The notes under the pieces were generated by a model. It saw only the letters and a list, made by a program, of their open reading frames with translations, searched no databases and had not been told where the DNA came from. From NCBI GenBank assembly GCA_020029455.1, contig JAIBJH010000001.1:1-40152 (forward strand): a DNA stretch of 40,152 bases. Reading direction: 5' to 3'. The position numbers and the translations under genes were made by a program. Below are positions 8,789 to 16,232 of this stretch, in pieces. The stretch is from Hyphomicrobiales bacterium. Its GTDB lineage: Bacteria > Pseudomonadota > Alphaproteobacteria > Rhizobiales > Aestuariivirgaceae. The stretch's first letter is position 1. Each line of letters begins with the position of its first letter.

Positions 8789-9727
8789 CTAGCGTTTTCT
8801 GAATTGAGTCGGTGAACTGCCGCAGATGCGCCTGAAAGCGCGCGAGAATTCCGGCAAAGAAGAAAACCCTGTCGCAACCGCGATTTCCTGCATGGTGAGC
8901 ATCGAATAGGTGATGAGGTTTTGCGCGCGCTCGAGCCTGAGCCTCAGATAAAAGCCCATGAGTCGCTGCCCGATCGCGCCGTGGAAAAGTCTTTCAAGTT
9001 GCCGCAGTGAAACACCCGCAACTTTCGCAAGCTCCCCGGCGCTGACTGGTTCTTCTACCTGCTCTTCCATCAGCTTGATGGCTGCGAGCAACCGCGGATC
9101 ATCCGTGCCATAGCGGCTTGCCGCCGGAAGCCGCGCCTGCGATTGTCCTTGCGGCAAACGGAAGTGCAGCAATTGATCGGCAACTTGCGCGGCAATCGTT
9201 CGGCCGAGGCGCTGGTTGATCCAGGCCAGCATCATGTCGATCGTCGATGCTCCGCCCGCGCAGGTGAGGCGGTCGCCATCAAATTCATAAAGGCTCTGCA
9301 CGACTTGCACTTTCGGGAATGACTCGCGAAAGCCGGGCAAGCTTTCCCAATGGCAGGTGGCACGGCGGCCATCGAGCAGCCCCGCCCATGCAAGGAAAAA
9401 CGGACCCGTATCAATCCCCGCAATCACCACCTTGCGTGCAGCCAATCTATGCAACGCCTTCACCACGGGCTTGCGCGGTGCTTTCTCCGGCTCATAGCTC
9501 GCGCAAACCACCACCATCACCGCAGTGTCGATTTCGCTAAGACGCTTCGTGGCTGAAACCGGAATATCATTGGAGGCAGACACGGCCTCGCCCGTGTCCG
9601 ATGTGAAGGTCCAGGCAAAGCTTCCCGGCGCAAAGCGGTTCGCCACGCGCAACGGTTCCAGTGCGCCGAAAAGCGCAATCATGGAAAACTTGGGCAACAG
9701 GTGAAAGACAACGAGCGCTTCAGCCAT
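8789..9727 (-). CDS. cdhR: GlxA-family transcriptional regulator (DJ-1/PfpI domain plus AraC HTH), CdhR-like
   Basis: The 312-aa protein from ATG 9727 has an N-terminal class-I-glutamine-amidotransferase-like domain (FHLLPKFSMIALFGALEPLR; then GIDTGPFFLAWAG) and a C-terminal AraC/XylS double HTH (SAGELAKVAGVSLRQLERLF; TGFSSLPEFSRAFRRICGSS). This is the architecture of CdhR and GbdR, which control carnitine and glycine betaine catabolism in Pseudomonas. It is divergent from a BKACE and carnitine-dehydrogenase cluster, the same arrangement as cdhR, which supports a carnitine-type effector. A start at 9778 (MANPRLTF, with GAGG upstream) is possible and would add 17 residues. The gene symbol is by analogy. 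Confidence 0.78.
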   Translation of the reverse strand: MAEALVVFHLLPKFSMIALFGALEPLRVANRFAPGSFAWTFTSDTGEAVSASNDIPVSATKRLSEIDTAVMVVVCASYEPEKAPRKPVVKALHRLAARKVVIAGIDTGPFFLAWAGLLDGRRATCHWESLPGFRESFPKVQVVQSLYEFDGDRLTCAGGASTIDMMLAWINQRLGRTIAAQVADQLLHFRLPQGQSQARLPAASRYGTDDPRLLAAIKLMEEQVEEPVSAGELAKVAGVSLRQLERLFHGAIGQRLMGFYLRLRLERAQNLITYSMLTMQEIAVATGFSSLPEFSRAFRRICGSSPTQFRKR

Positions 9728-9810
9728 GGCGGATATTGTCAATCTACTGGCGATAAAAGTCAAACGCGGATTCGCCATTCCTATAGCCTCAGGCCCACGG
9801 AGGATTTCAC
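9728..9810. promoter_or_regulatory. Divergent control region of the carnitine-type cluster with a direct repeat
   Basis: The 83 bases between the regulator and the BKACE gene contain a direct repeat, TGTCAATC (9737-9744) and AGTCAAAC (9758-9765), 21 bases apart, that is two helical turns, as is usual for the half-sites of AraC-type activators. The BKACE start has a good ribosome binding site (CGGAGG). A possible -10 TATAGC lies at 9782. The repeat is short, so it may be accidental. Confidence 0.35.
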
Positions 9811-10695
9811 ATGCAGCCCAAGGTCATCATCACATGCGCTGTGACGGGCGCTGGCGACACGGTGGGCAGAAGCCCGAATGTACCCGTAACGCCCGAACAA
9901 ATCGCCAACGCAGCGCTGGAAGCCGCAAGCGCCGGGGCCACCGTGGTCCACTGCCATGTGCGCAACGTCAAGACCGGAAAAGGCGCGCGCGATGTGGCGC
10001 TCTACCGCGAGGTGATGGAGCGCATCCGCGCCAAGAACACCAATGTCATCATCAATCTCACCGCCGGCATGGGTGGCGATGTGGTGGTGGGTGATGGCGA
10101 GAAACCGCTAGAGTTCGGCCCCGGCACCGATTGCGTGGGGCCGCTCGAACGCCTCGTTCATGTGAAGGAACTGCGGCCAGAGATCTGCACGCTGGATTGC
10201 GGCACGCTGAATTTCGGCGATGGCCAGTCCATCGTCGTGCAAACACCGACGCAGCTCCGCGAACAGGCCAAGCTCATCAAATCCTATGGCGTGAAGCCCG
10301 AGATGGAGATTTTCGATAGCGGCAATCTCTGGTTCGCCAACCAGCTGGTGAAGGAAGGCCTCATCGATGGCCCACCGCTTTATCAATTGTGCCTCGGCAT
10401 TCCCTGGGGTGCGCCCTTCGATACCGAGACCATGGCCTATCAGAAGGCGCAACTGCCCGATGGCGCCGTGTGGGCCAGCTTCGGCATCGGCCGCAATCAG
10501 TTTGCTGCCGTAGCACAGGCGGTGCTGCTCGGCGGCCATGTGCGCGTCGGGCTGGAAGACAACCTCTATCTCGAGAAAGGCGTCTTCGCCACCAATGGCG
10601 CGCTGGTGGAGAAGGCCGTGAAGATCATCGAATTGTTGGGAACGAAAGCGGCGACGCCGGACGAAGGCCGGCAGATATTGGGATTGAAGAAATGA
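9811..10695 (+). CDS. cdhC: Beta-keto acid cleavage enzyme (BKACE, DUF849), probable 3-dehydrocarnitine:acetyl-CoA trimethylamine-acetate transferase
   Basis: The 294-aa protein starts QPKVIITCAVTGAGDTVGR and has HCHVR with zinc ligands His47 and His49, and GLEDN with Glu249, the third conserved metal-site residue of the BKACE fold (a TIM barrel). BKACEs condense a beta-keto acid with acetyl-CoA; in the carnitine pathway the enzyme turns 3-dehydrocarnitine plus acetyl-CoA into glycine betaine plus acetoacetyl-CoA. The GAGDTVG start and GNLWFANQLVKEGLIDGPPL segment look like the carnitine subgroup, by memory. The following carnitine-dehydrogenase gene would supply its substrate. It is the first gene of a plus-strand unit running to 17015. 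Confidence 0.85.
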   Translation: MQPKVIITCAVTGAGDTVGRSPNVPVTPEQIANAALEAASAGATVVHCHVRNVKTGKGARDVALYREVMERIRAKNTNVIINLTAGMGGDVVVGDGEKPLEFGPGTDCVGPLERLVHVKELRPEICTLDCGTLNFGDGQSIVVQTPTQLREQAKLIKSYGVKPEMEIFDSGNLWFANQLVKEGLIDGPPLYQLCLGIPWGAPFDTETMAYQKAQLPDGAVWASFGIGRNQFAAVAQAVLLGGHVRVGLEDNLYLEKGVFATNGALVEKAVKIIELLGTKAATPDEGRQILGLKK

Positions 10696-10707
10696 GTGCT
10701 GTTTCTT

Positions 10708-10826
10708 TCTCCCCCAGCTACGCTGGGGGAGTACGCCGCAGGCGGGAGGGGGTGTTCGAAGTAGCATCCCAACGTCACCACCCCCTCGGCGCTCCGCGCC
10801 ACTCCCCCAACAAGTTGGGGGAGAGA
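10708..10826. repeat. Nested palindromic repeat (TCTCCCCCA...TTGGGGGAGA)
   Basis: The whole gap between the BKACE and dehydrogenase genes is an inverted repeat. It contains an end hairpin CCCCCAGC-tac-GCTGGGGG at 10711-10729, a middle pair AGGGGGTG/CACCCCCT, and an end hairpin CTCCCCCAAC-aa-GTTGGGGGAG at 10803-10824. The right end supplies GGGGGAGAG as the ribosome binding site of the next gene. It is similar in style, though not in detail, to the elements at 11803-11909 and 14063-14184. Confidence 0.75.
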
Positions 10827-10828
10827 TC

Positions 10829-11800
10829 ATGATCAAAACCGTTGGCATCGCAGGAACCGGCCTGATCGGTGCGGGCTGGGCGGCGCGACTGCTTTTTCGC
10901 GGCTACAACGTCATTGCCTTTGACGTCTCGCCCACCGCCGAAGAAAAACTTAAGGCGCAGATCAAGACGGCCTGGCCTTCGCTCGAAGCTCTGCTCGGCA
11001 AGTCGAAGAAAACGGGCAAACTCACTTTCACCACCAATCTGCAGGAGATGGCGTCCAAGTCCGACTTCATTCATGAAGCAGCGCCCGAACGCGAAGACCT
11101 CAAGATCAAGCTCTTCCGCGACATTGACGAAGCTGCAAAGCCTGATGTCATCATCGCCTCGTCGTCCTCAGGGTTTCTGCCGACCAATCTGCAATCCCAG
11201 TGCTGGCATCCGGAACGCGTCATCATCGGCCATCCTTTCAACCCGGTCTATCTGTTGCCGCTTGTCGAAATCGTGCCCGGGGAAAAGACCTCTCCCGAAG
11301 TGATGGATCGCGCCGCGATCTACTTCGAAGCGATCGGCATGCAGGTGCTGCGCCTCAAGAAAGAGATCATGGGCTATGTCTGCGACCGGCTGCAGGAGGC
11401 GCTCTGGCGCGAAGCGCTTCATGTGCTCAACAAGGATGTAGCCACCACCGGCGACATTGACGACTCGATTGTTTATTCCGCCGGCATGCGCTGGGCCTTC
11501 ATGGGTTCCTTCCTCACCTATCATGTGGCGGGCGGCCCGGGCGGCATGCGCGATTTCATCAAGCAGTTCGACCCTACGCTGGAGTTGGACTGGACCGATC
11601 TCAAGTTCCCCAAGTGGAATGCGGATCTTGAAAAACGCCTCGTCGAAGGCTGTGAGGCCCAGGCCGCAGGCCGCTCCGTCCGCGAGATCGAGGCCAAGCG
11701 CAACGCCATTCTCGTCGACATGATGAAGCTCTTCCGCAAGCACAAGATTGGTGCTGGGCTGGTGCTGGACAGGGAATTGAAGAAGAAAAAGAAGAAGTAG
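10829..11800 (+). CDS. lcdH: L-carnitine dehydrogenase (3-hydroxyacyl-CoA dehydrogenase fold)
   Basis: The 323-aa protein has an N-terminal Rossmann fold (GTGLIGAGWAARLL, residues 9-22), IASSSSGFLPTNLQ, the catalytic segment GHPFNPVYLLPLVE with His135 and Glu147, and a helical C-terminal domain with CDRLQEALWREALHVLNKD and GDIDDSIVYSAGMRWAFMG. These match NAD-dependent L-carnitine dehydrogenase, which oxidises carnitine to 3-dehydrocarnitine, rather than fatty-acid beta-oxidation enzymes. In some rhizobia this domain is fused to a thioesterase; here the protein ends after the dehydrogenase domain in a lysine-rich tail (ELKKKKKK). The upstream BKACE would consume the product. The call on substrate is inference. 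Confidence 0.82.
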   Translation: MIKTVGIAGTGLIGAGWAARLLFRGYNVIAFDVSPTAEEKLKAQIKTAWPSLEALLGKSKKTGKLTFTTNLQEMASKSDFIHEAAPEREDLKIKLFRDIDEAAKPDVIIASSSSGFLPTNLQSQCWHPERVIIGHPFNPVYLLPLVEIVPGEKTSPEVMDRAAIYFEAIGMQVLRLKKEIMGYVCDRLQEALWREALHVLNKDVATTGDIDDSIVYSAGMRWAFMGSFLTYHVAGGPGGMRDFIKQFDPTLELDWTDLKFPKWNADLEKRLVEGCEAQAAGRSVREIEAKRNAILVDMMKLFRKHKIGAGLVLDRELKKKKKK

Positions 11801-11802
11801 CC

Positions 11803-11909
11803 CCCTCCCCCTTGTGGGGAGGGTTGGGGTGGGGGTCTGGAATCGTGTCAAACATTCCCCCACCCGAAAATCGCAAGAGCGATTTTCGACCTTCCCACAA
11901 AGGGGAGGT
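11803..11909. repeat. Palindromic repeat, copy 1 (CCCTCCCC...GGGGAGG)
   Basis: The element fills the gap between the dehydrogenase and the SDR. It has an end hairpin CCTCCCC-cttgt-GGGGAGG, then GTGGGGGTCTGGAA, CCCCCACCCGAAAAT and an inner hairpin GAAAATCGC-aaga-GCGATTTTC, and ends CCACAAAGGGGAGG. A related copy is at 14063-14184. The last GGGGAGG acts as ribosome binding site of the SDR if it starts at 11912. Confidence 0.85.
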
Positions 11910-11911
11910 AG

Positions 11912-12697
11912 ATGAAGGGAGAAAATGAAGTGGCACAACGTGTCATGATCACCGCCGCCGCCTCCGGCATCGGGCAGCATATTGCCAAGGCGTTCCATGA
12001 AGATGGCGCCAAGGTGCATGTTTGCGATGTGAGCGAGCAAGCGCTGAAGCAGTTCCGTGAAGAGTTCCCGGAGATCGGCGCCACCCATGTTAACGTCGCT
12101 TCCGAGGCGGAAGTCGAAGAATGGTTTGATGATGCGCTCGATGACCTTGGCGGTCTCGACGTCATGATCAACAACGCTGGCATCAAGGGTCCGACCGCAC
12201 CTGTCGATGACATCGATTTCGATGATTGGCGCGAATGCCTGGCCGTCGGCATAGACAGTTACTTCCTATGCGCGCGCCGCGCCTCTCCCCTGCTCAAGGC
12301 GCAGAAATCCGGCACCATCATCAATCTTTCATCAACTGCCGGCCTCTTCGGTTTCGGCAACCGCACGCCCTATGCGGCGGCCAAGTGGGCGGTGATAGGC
12401 TTCACCAAATCGCTCGCCATCGAACTCGGCCCCTACAATTGCACTGCCAACGCCATCTGCCCTGGCGTGGTGCGCGGCGAGCGCATCAACCGCGTCATCC
12501 GCGGCGAGGCGGAACTGCGTGGCATTCCATTTGAGGAAATTGAACAGCAGATGGTGAGCGGCCAATCCATCGCGCGCATGGTTGAGCCACGAGAGATCGC
12601 CGACATGGCCCTCTTTCTCGCCTCGCCCGCCGCGAAAATGGTGAACGGCCAGGCCATTGCGGTCGATGGCCATACCGAGACATTCCACATCAGGTGA
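11912..12697 (+). CDS. Short-chain dehydrogenase/reductase in the carnitine-type cluster
   Basis: The classical SDR of 261 aa has the cofactor motif TAAASGIG near the start, NNAG, the catalytic Ser in INLSSTAG and YAAAK with the catalytic Tyr and Lys. The ending VNGQAIAVDGHTETFH is a usual SDR C terminus. The substrate is not readable; in this setting it could act on a hydroxylated quaternary amine (for example D-carnitine) or a hydroxyacyl intermediate such as 3-hydroxybutyrate. The ATG at 11912 uses the repeat as ribosome binding site, while a GTG at 11930 (AAGGGAG upstream) gives MAQRVMITAAASGIG and may be the true start. Confidence 0.85.
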   Translation: MKGENEVAQRVMITAAASGIGQHIAKAFHEDGAKVHVCDVSEQALKQFREEFPEIGATHVNVASEAEVEEWFDDALDDLGGLDVMINNAGIKGPTAPVDDIDFDDWRECLAVGIDSYFLCARRASPLLKAQKSGTIINLSSTAGLFGFGNRTPYAAAKWAVIGFTKSLAIELGPYNCTANAICPGVVRGERINRVIRGEAELRGIPFEEIEQQMVSGQSIARMVEPREIADMALFLASPAAKMVNGQAIAVDGHTETFHIR

Positions 12698-12719
12698 ACG
12701 AATGCACATTCCCCACACC

Positions 12720-12861
12720 CGTCATTCCGTGCAAGGGCCGAGTGCTTTGCGGCAGCAAAGCATTGTCCGCGACACGGAACCCAGCTTTGGCTCAATGCGG
12801 AAAGTTTCTGAAGCTGGGTTCCAGTTCGCTCAATGCTTCACATTGCTTGGCCGGAATGACG
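12720..12861. repeat. Palindromic repeat (CGTCATTCCG...CGGAATGACG)
   Basis: The gap between the SDR and the acyl-CoA dehydrogenase holds a 142-base element with perfect 10-base outer arms (12720-12729 and 12852-12861), a perfect inner hairpin GGAACCCAGCTT/AAGCTGGGTTCC (12776-12787 and 12811-12822) and pairs such as GCTTTGC/GCAAAGC. Elements beginning CGTCATTCC and holding GGAACCCAG are abundant in alphaproteobacterial genomes, so this belongs to a known general type. Confidence 0.85.
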
Positions 12862-12878
12862 ACTGTTTGAGGTGATCC

Positions 12879-14042
12879 ATGGATTTCAATCTCTCCGACG
12901 AACAGCAGATGATCATCAAGACGACGAAGGATTTCGTCGTCAATGAACTCTATCCGCACGAAAAGGAAATCGAAGAGACAGGCGTGCTGCGCCCTGAGCT
13001 TCGCGACGAGATCAAGAAGAAGGCGATTGCCGCCGGCCTCTATGCTGCAAATCTTCCTGCCGAAGTGGGCGGCGCCGGACTCGATACGTTGACCTGGGTG
13101 CTCTATGAACGTGAATTGGGCCGCGCCAACTATGCCCTGCACTGGACCTGCGTGTTCCGCCCCTCCAACATCCTGATGGCTTGCAACGCTGAGCAGCGGA
13201 AAAAATATCTTTTCCCTGCAGTTCGGGGCGACGCTTCAGACTGCCTGGCGCTCACCGAACCCGGCATCGGCTCCGACCTGCGCGGCATGAAGACATTTGC
13301 CAAGCAGGAAGGCGACTGGTTCATCATCAACGGCACCAAGCACTTTATCAGCCACGCCGACGAGGCGACCTACTGCATCCTCTTTGCAGCCACGGGAGAG
13401 GAAGACACGCCACGCGGCAAGAAAAAGCTCATCACCGCCTTCCTCATCGACAAGGGAACGCCGGGCTTCACGGTGCGTGATGGTTACAAGAATGTGAGCC
13501 ACCGCGGCTACAACAATTGCATTCTCGAATTCAACGACTGCCGCGTGCACAAATCACAAATCCTTGGCGAGTTGCACAAGGGCTTTGATGTCGCCAATGA
13601 ATGGCTGGGCGCCACGCGGCTGCAGGTGGCTGCTACCTGTTTGGGCCGCGCCGAACGGGCGCTGGAGCATGCCAAGCAATGGGCCGTGGATCGCATCCAG
13701 TTTGGCCAGCAGATCGGCAAATTCCAAGGTGTCTCCTTCAAGCTCGCCGACATGGCCATGGAACTGAAGGCGGCAGAATTGCTCACCCTCGAAGCGGCGT
13801 GGAAAGTGGACCAGAAGACCGTGACCGACATGGACATGGCCATGGCGAAACTGAAGGCCACTGAAATGCTGGCCTTCGTCGCCGATGAAGCGATCCAGAT
13901 TCATGGCGGCATGGGACTTATGAGCGACCTGCCGCTGGAGCGCATCTGGCGCGATGCAAGAGTCGAACGCATCTGGGAAGGCACATCGGAAATCCAGCGC
14001 CACATCATCTCGCGTGCACTGTTGAGGCCATTGGGGGGATGA
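12879..14042 (+). CDS. Acyl-CoA dehydrogenase, probable gamma-butyrobetainyl-CoA dehydrogenase
   Basis: The 387-aa protein is a full-length FAD-dependent acyl-CoA dehydrogenase: an N-terminal helical domain, LTEPGIGSD, then WFIINGTKHFIS in the beta domain, and a C-terminal domain with DRIQFGQQIGKFQGVSFKLA and QIHGGMGLMSDLPLERIWRD. Glu367 in RIWEGTSEIQ is at the place of the catalytic base. E. coli CaiA, which runs the same reaction backward as crotonobetainyl-CoA reductase, has a non-Glu residue at this point as I recall, so the Glu here favours oxidation. Next to a CaiD-like hydratase, conversion of gamma-butyrobetainyl-CoA to crotonobetainyl-CoA is the best guess. Confidence 0.82.
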   Translation: MDFNLSDEQQMIIKTTKDFVVNELYPHEKEIEETGVLRPELRDEIKKKAIAAGLYAANLPAEVGGAGLDTLTWVLYERELGRANYALHWTCVFRPSNILMACNAEQRKKYLFPAVRGDASDCLALTEPGIGSDLRGMKTFAKQEGDWFIINGTKHFISHADEATYCILFAATGEEDTPRGKKKLITAFLIDKGTPGFTVRDGYKNVSHRGYNNCILEFNDCRVHKSQILGELHKGFDVANEWLGATRLQVAATCLGRAERALEHAKQWAVDRIQFGQQIGKFQGVSFKLADMAMELKAAELLTLEAAWKVDQKTVTDMDMAMAKLKATEMLAFVADEAIQIHGGMGLMSDLPLERIWRDARVERIWEGTSEIQRHIISRALLRPLGG

Positions 14043-14062
14043 TGGCAACGCAGCACTTTAGA

Positions 14063-14184
14063 CCCTCCCCCTTGTGGGGAGGGAAAGAGCGCGAAGCGCT
14101 CAGGGTGGGGGTCTGGAACCATTTCAAGTACACCCCCACCCGAGAATTGCATTCGCAATTCTCGACCTCCCCACAAGGGGGAGG
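14063..14184. repeat. Palindromic repeat, copy 2 (CCCTCCCC...GGGGGAGG)
   Basis: The element lies in the gap before the CoA ligase. It shares with copy 1 the first hairpin (CCTCCCC-cttgt-GGGGAGG), GTGGGGGTCTGGAA, CCCCCACCCGAGAAT and the end CCACAAGGGGGAGG. Its inner hairpin is GAGAATTGC-attc-GCAATTCTC, different from that of copy 1 at matching places on both arms. It also has an extra hairpin AGCGC-gaa-GCGCT near 14088-14100. Confidence 0.85.
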
Positions 14185-14205
14185 TTCTCGCGAGGCATGT
14201 ACGCG

Positions 14206-16230
14206 ATGACGCTCTCCCGCCTTGTCTTTCCCAAATCCATCGCCTTCATCGGGGGCAATGAATGTGCCATTGCCATCCGGCGCTGCAAGGAATTCGCCTT
14301 TCCCGGAAAACTCTACGCCGTCCACCCCAAGCGTGAGGAAATTGAGGGTATCAAGACGCTGAAATCGCTGGATGAGGTCAATGGCCCTATCGATGCCGCC
14401 TTCATTGCGGTGAAGCGCGAACCCACAATCGAGATGGTGCAGCAACTCAGCACGAAAGGCTGCGGCGGGGCAGTGATCTATGCTTCGGGCTTTGCCGAAA
14501 CGGGCGACCACGCGCTGCAGGACCAGCTTCTTGCAGCAGCAGACGGCATGCCACTGATGGGGCCAAACTGCTACGGCTTTGTGAATGGCCTCGCTCGCGC
14601 CGCGCTCTGGCCTGATGAACATGGCATCAAACCGCTGGAGCGTGGCATCGCTATCATCAGCCAATCCGGCAACATCGCCTGCAACATGACCTTCACACGC
14701 CGCGCCTTGCCGCTCGCTGCAGTGTTCACCATCGGCAACCAGGTCGATGTCGACATGGCGCGCATGGTGGATTTCCTCTCCGCCGATGCTCGCATCACCG
14801 CCATCGGCCTTCACATCGAGGGGCTGCCAAATGTCGCGGCCTTTGCCGCTGCCTGCGAAAAAGCGCGGGCGCGCAAGAAGCCAGTGGTGATCCTGAAGAC
14901 TGGCCGCTCCGAACAGGGTGCCGCCGTCGCCATGAGCCACACCTCATCGCTTGCCGGCGCGGATAATCTCTATGACGCGCTTTGTGCGCGTTACGGCGTG
15001 GCCCGGGTACACTCCATCACGGCCTTTGTCGAAACGCTGAAGTTCCTCCATGGCGGCGCACTGAAAGACGCGAAGCTTGTGTCCTGCTCCTGCTCCGGCG
15101 GCGAAGCGGCATTGACCGCTGACATGGCCATGGGCCGTGGTGTTTCGCTTCCCGACTTCAACGCCGATACCGCTGCCCGCGTGCGCGCCACGCTTAATGA
15201 GTATGTGAGCGTATCGAACCCGCTCGACTATCACACCTTCATCTGGAATCAGCAGGAGAAGATGGAAGCGACATTCACGGCTGTTCATTCCGGCGGCTAT
15301 GATGTGGGCATGCTGATCCTTGACTCACCGCCCCCGCCTTTGAACTCCACTGCCTGGTATGTGGCGGCCCGCGCCTTTGCCAAGGGCGCAGCGGCCAATA
15401 AAGCCCGCGCCGCTGTTGTTGCCACACTCCCCGAATGCATGCCGCTGGACCTTGCCGATGAGCTACTGGCCCAAGGCGTCACGCCCATGTTTGGGCTTAA
15501 CGATGCCCTGACAGCCTTTGAACAGGCTGCCCGCGTCGGGAAAGCACAGCAGCGGGCTGTTGCAGCGCCAATTCTTTCTCCCGCGCCACTAAAGGAAGGT
15601 GCATCTCGCCTGCTGGCAGAGCGCGATGCCAAGTCATTGCTTGCAACATTCGGTTTGAGCGTGCCACAGGGACAAGTCTGTAAGGTTTCCGATGCAGTGA
15701 AGGTAGCTCAATCCATCGGCTATCCTGTCACATTGAAGGTGTCGTCGGAGTCGATTGCCCACAAGACAGAGGCGGGAGGCGTCATTCTCAATCTCAAGTC
15801 GCCGGAAGAAGTTCAGGAAGCTGCCGACAAGCTCTCGAAGCTGTCCGATGAAGTCTTAGTCGAGCGCATGGTGACGGGCGCCGTGGCCGAATTCATCATC
15901 GGCGTGACACGCGACCCGCAATTCGGCCTTGTACTCGTTGTCGGTGCAGGCGGTGTGCTGACGGAACTCCTGAAGGATTCTACCACCCTTCTCCTGCCCA
16001 CCTATCGCGAGGAAATCGAAGCCGCCCTGAAATCGCTGAAGGTCTGGAAGCTCATCGAGGGCTTCCGTGGCAAGTCCGGCGATGCCGCCGCTGTCATCGG
16101 CGCCGTTGAAGCGGTCGCCGCCTTCGCCAGCACTCACAGCAACAGGCTGGAAGAACTCGACGTGAACCCCCTGCTCGTGCTGCCCGATGGCGCTATGGCG
16201 GTGGATGCCCTGATCCGCATGAGGACGTGA
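14206..16230 (+). CDS. NDP-forming acyl-CoA ligase (fused alpha-beta), probable betainyl-CoA synthetase
   Basis: The 674-aa protein is of the acetyl-CoA synthetase (ADP-forming)/succinyl-CoA-synthetase-like superfamily. In order it has a CoA-binding Rossmann domain (FPKSIAFIGG), a ligase-CoA domain with GIAIISQSGNIACN, the phosphohistidine motif SHTSSLAG with His245, and a C-terminal ATP-grasp domain (YPVTLKVSSESIAHKTEAGG; LDVNPLLVLPDG). It would make a CoA thioester with ATP to ADP and Pi. By position it activates gamma-butyrobetaine, crotonobetaine or carnitine, a step done in E. coli by the AMP-forming CaiC or the transferase CaiB. A longer frame to 14074 only translates the repeat. I prefer ATG 14206 (GAGG 10 bases upstream); ATG 14197 is possible. 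Confidence 0.82.
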   Translation: MTLSRLVFPKSIAFIGGNECAIAIRRCKEFAFPGKLYAVHPKREEIEGIKTLKSLDEVNGPIDAAFIAVKREPTIEMVQQLSTKGCGGAVIYASGFAETGDHALQDQLLAAADGMPLMGPNCYGFVNGLARAALWPDEHGIKPLERGIAIISQSGNIACNMTFTRRALPLAAVFTIGNQVDVDMARMVDFLSADARITAIGLHIEGLPNVAAFAAACEKARARKKPVVILKTGRSEQGAAVAMSHTSSLAGADNLYDALCARYGVARVHSITAFVETLKFLHGGALKDAKLVSCSCSGGEAALTADMAMGRGVSLPDFNADTAARVRATLNEYVSVSNPLDYHTFIWNQQEKMEATFTAVHSGGYDVGMLILDSPPPPLNSTAWYVAARAFAKGAAANKARAAVVATLPECMPLDLADELLAQGVTPMFGLNDALTAFEQAARVGKAQQRAVAAPILSPAPLKEGASRLLAERDAKSLLATFGLSVPQGQVCKVSDAVKVAQSIGYPVTLKVSSESIAHKTEAGGVILNLKSPEEVQEAADKLSKLSDEVLVERMVTGAVAEFIIGVTRDPQFGLVLVVGAGGVLTELLKDSTTLLLPTYREEIEAALKSLKVWKLIEGFRGKSGDAAAVIGAVEAVAAFASTHSNRLEELDVNPLLVLPDGAMAVDALIRMRT

Positions 16231-16232
16231 CC

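Noticed and set aside
14074..14205. N-terminal extension of the CoA ligase by 44 codons
   Set aside because: The extra codons translate the palindromic repeat and do not resemble the family, whose proteins start just before the FPKSIAFIGG segment.
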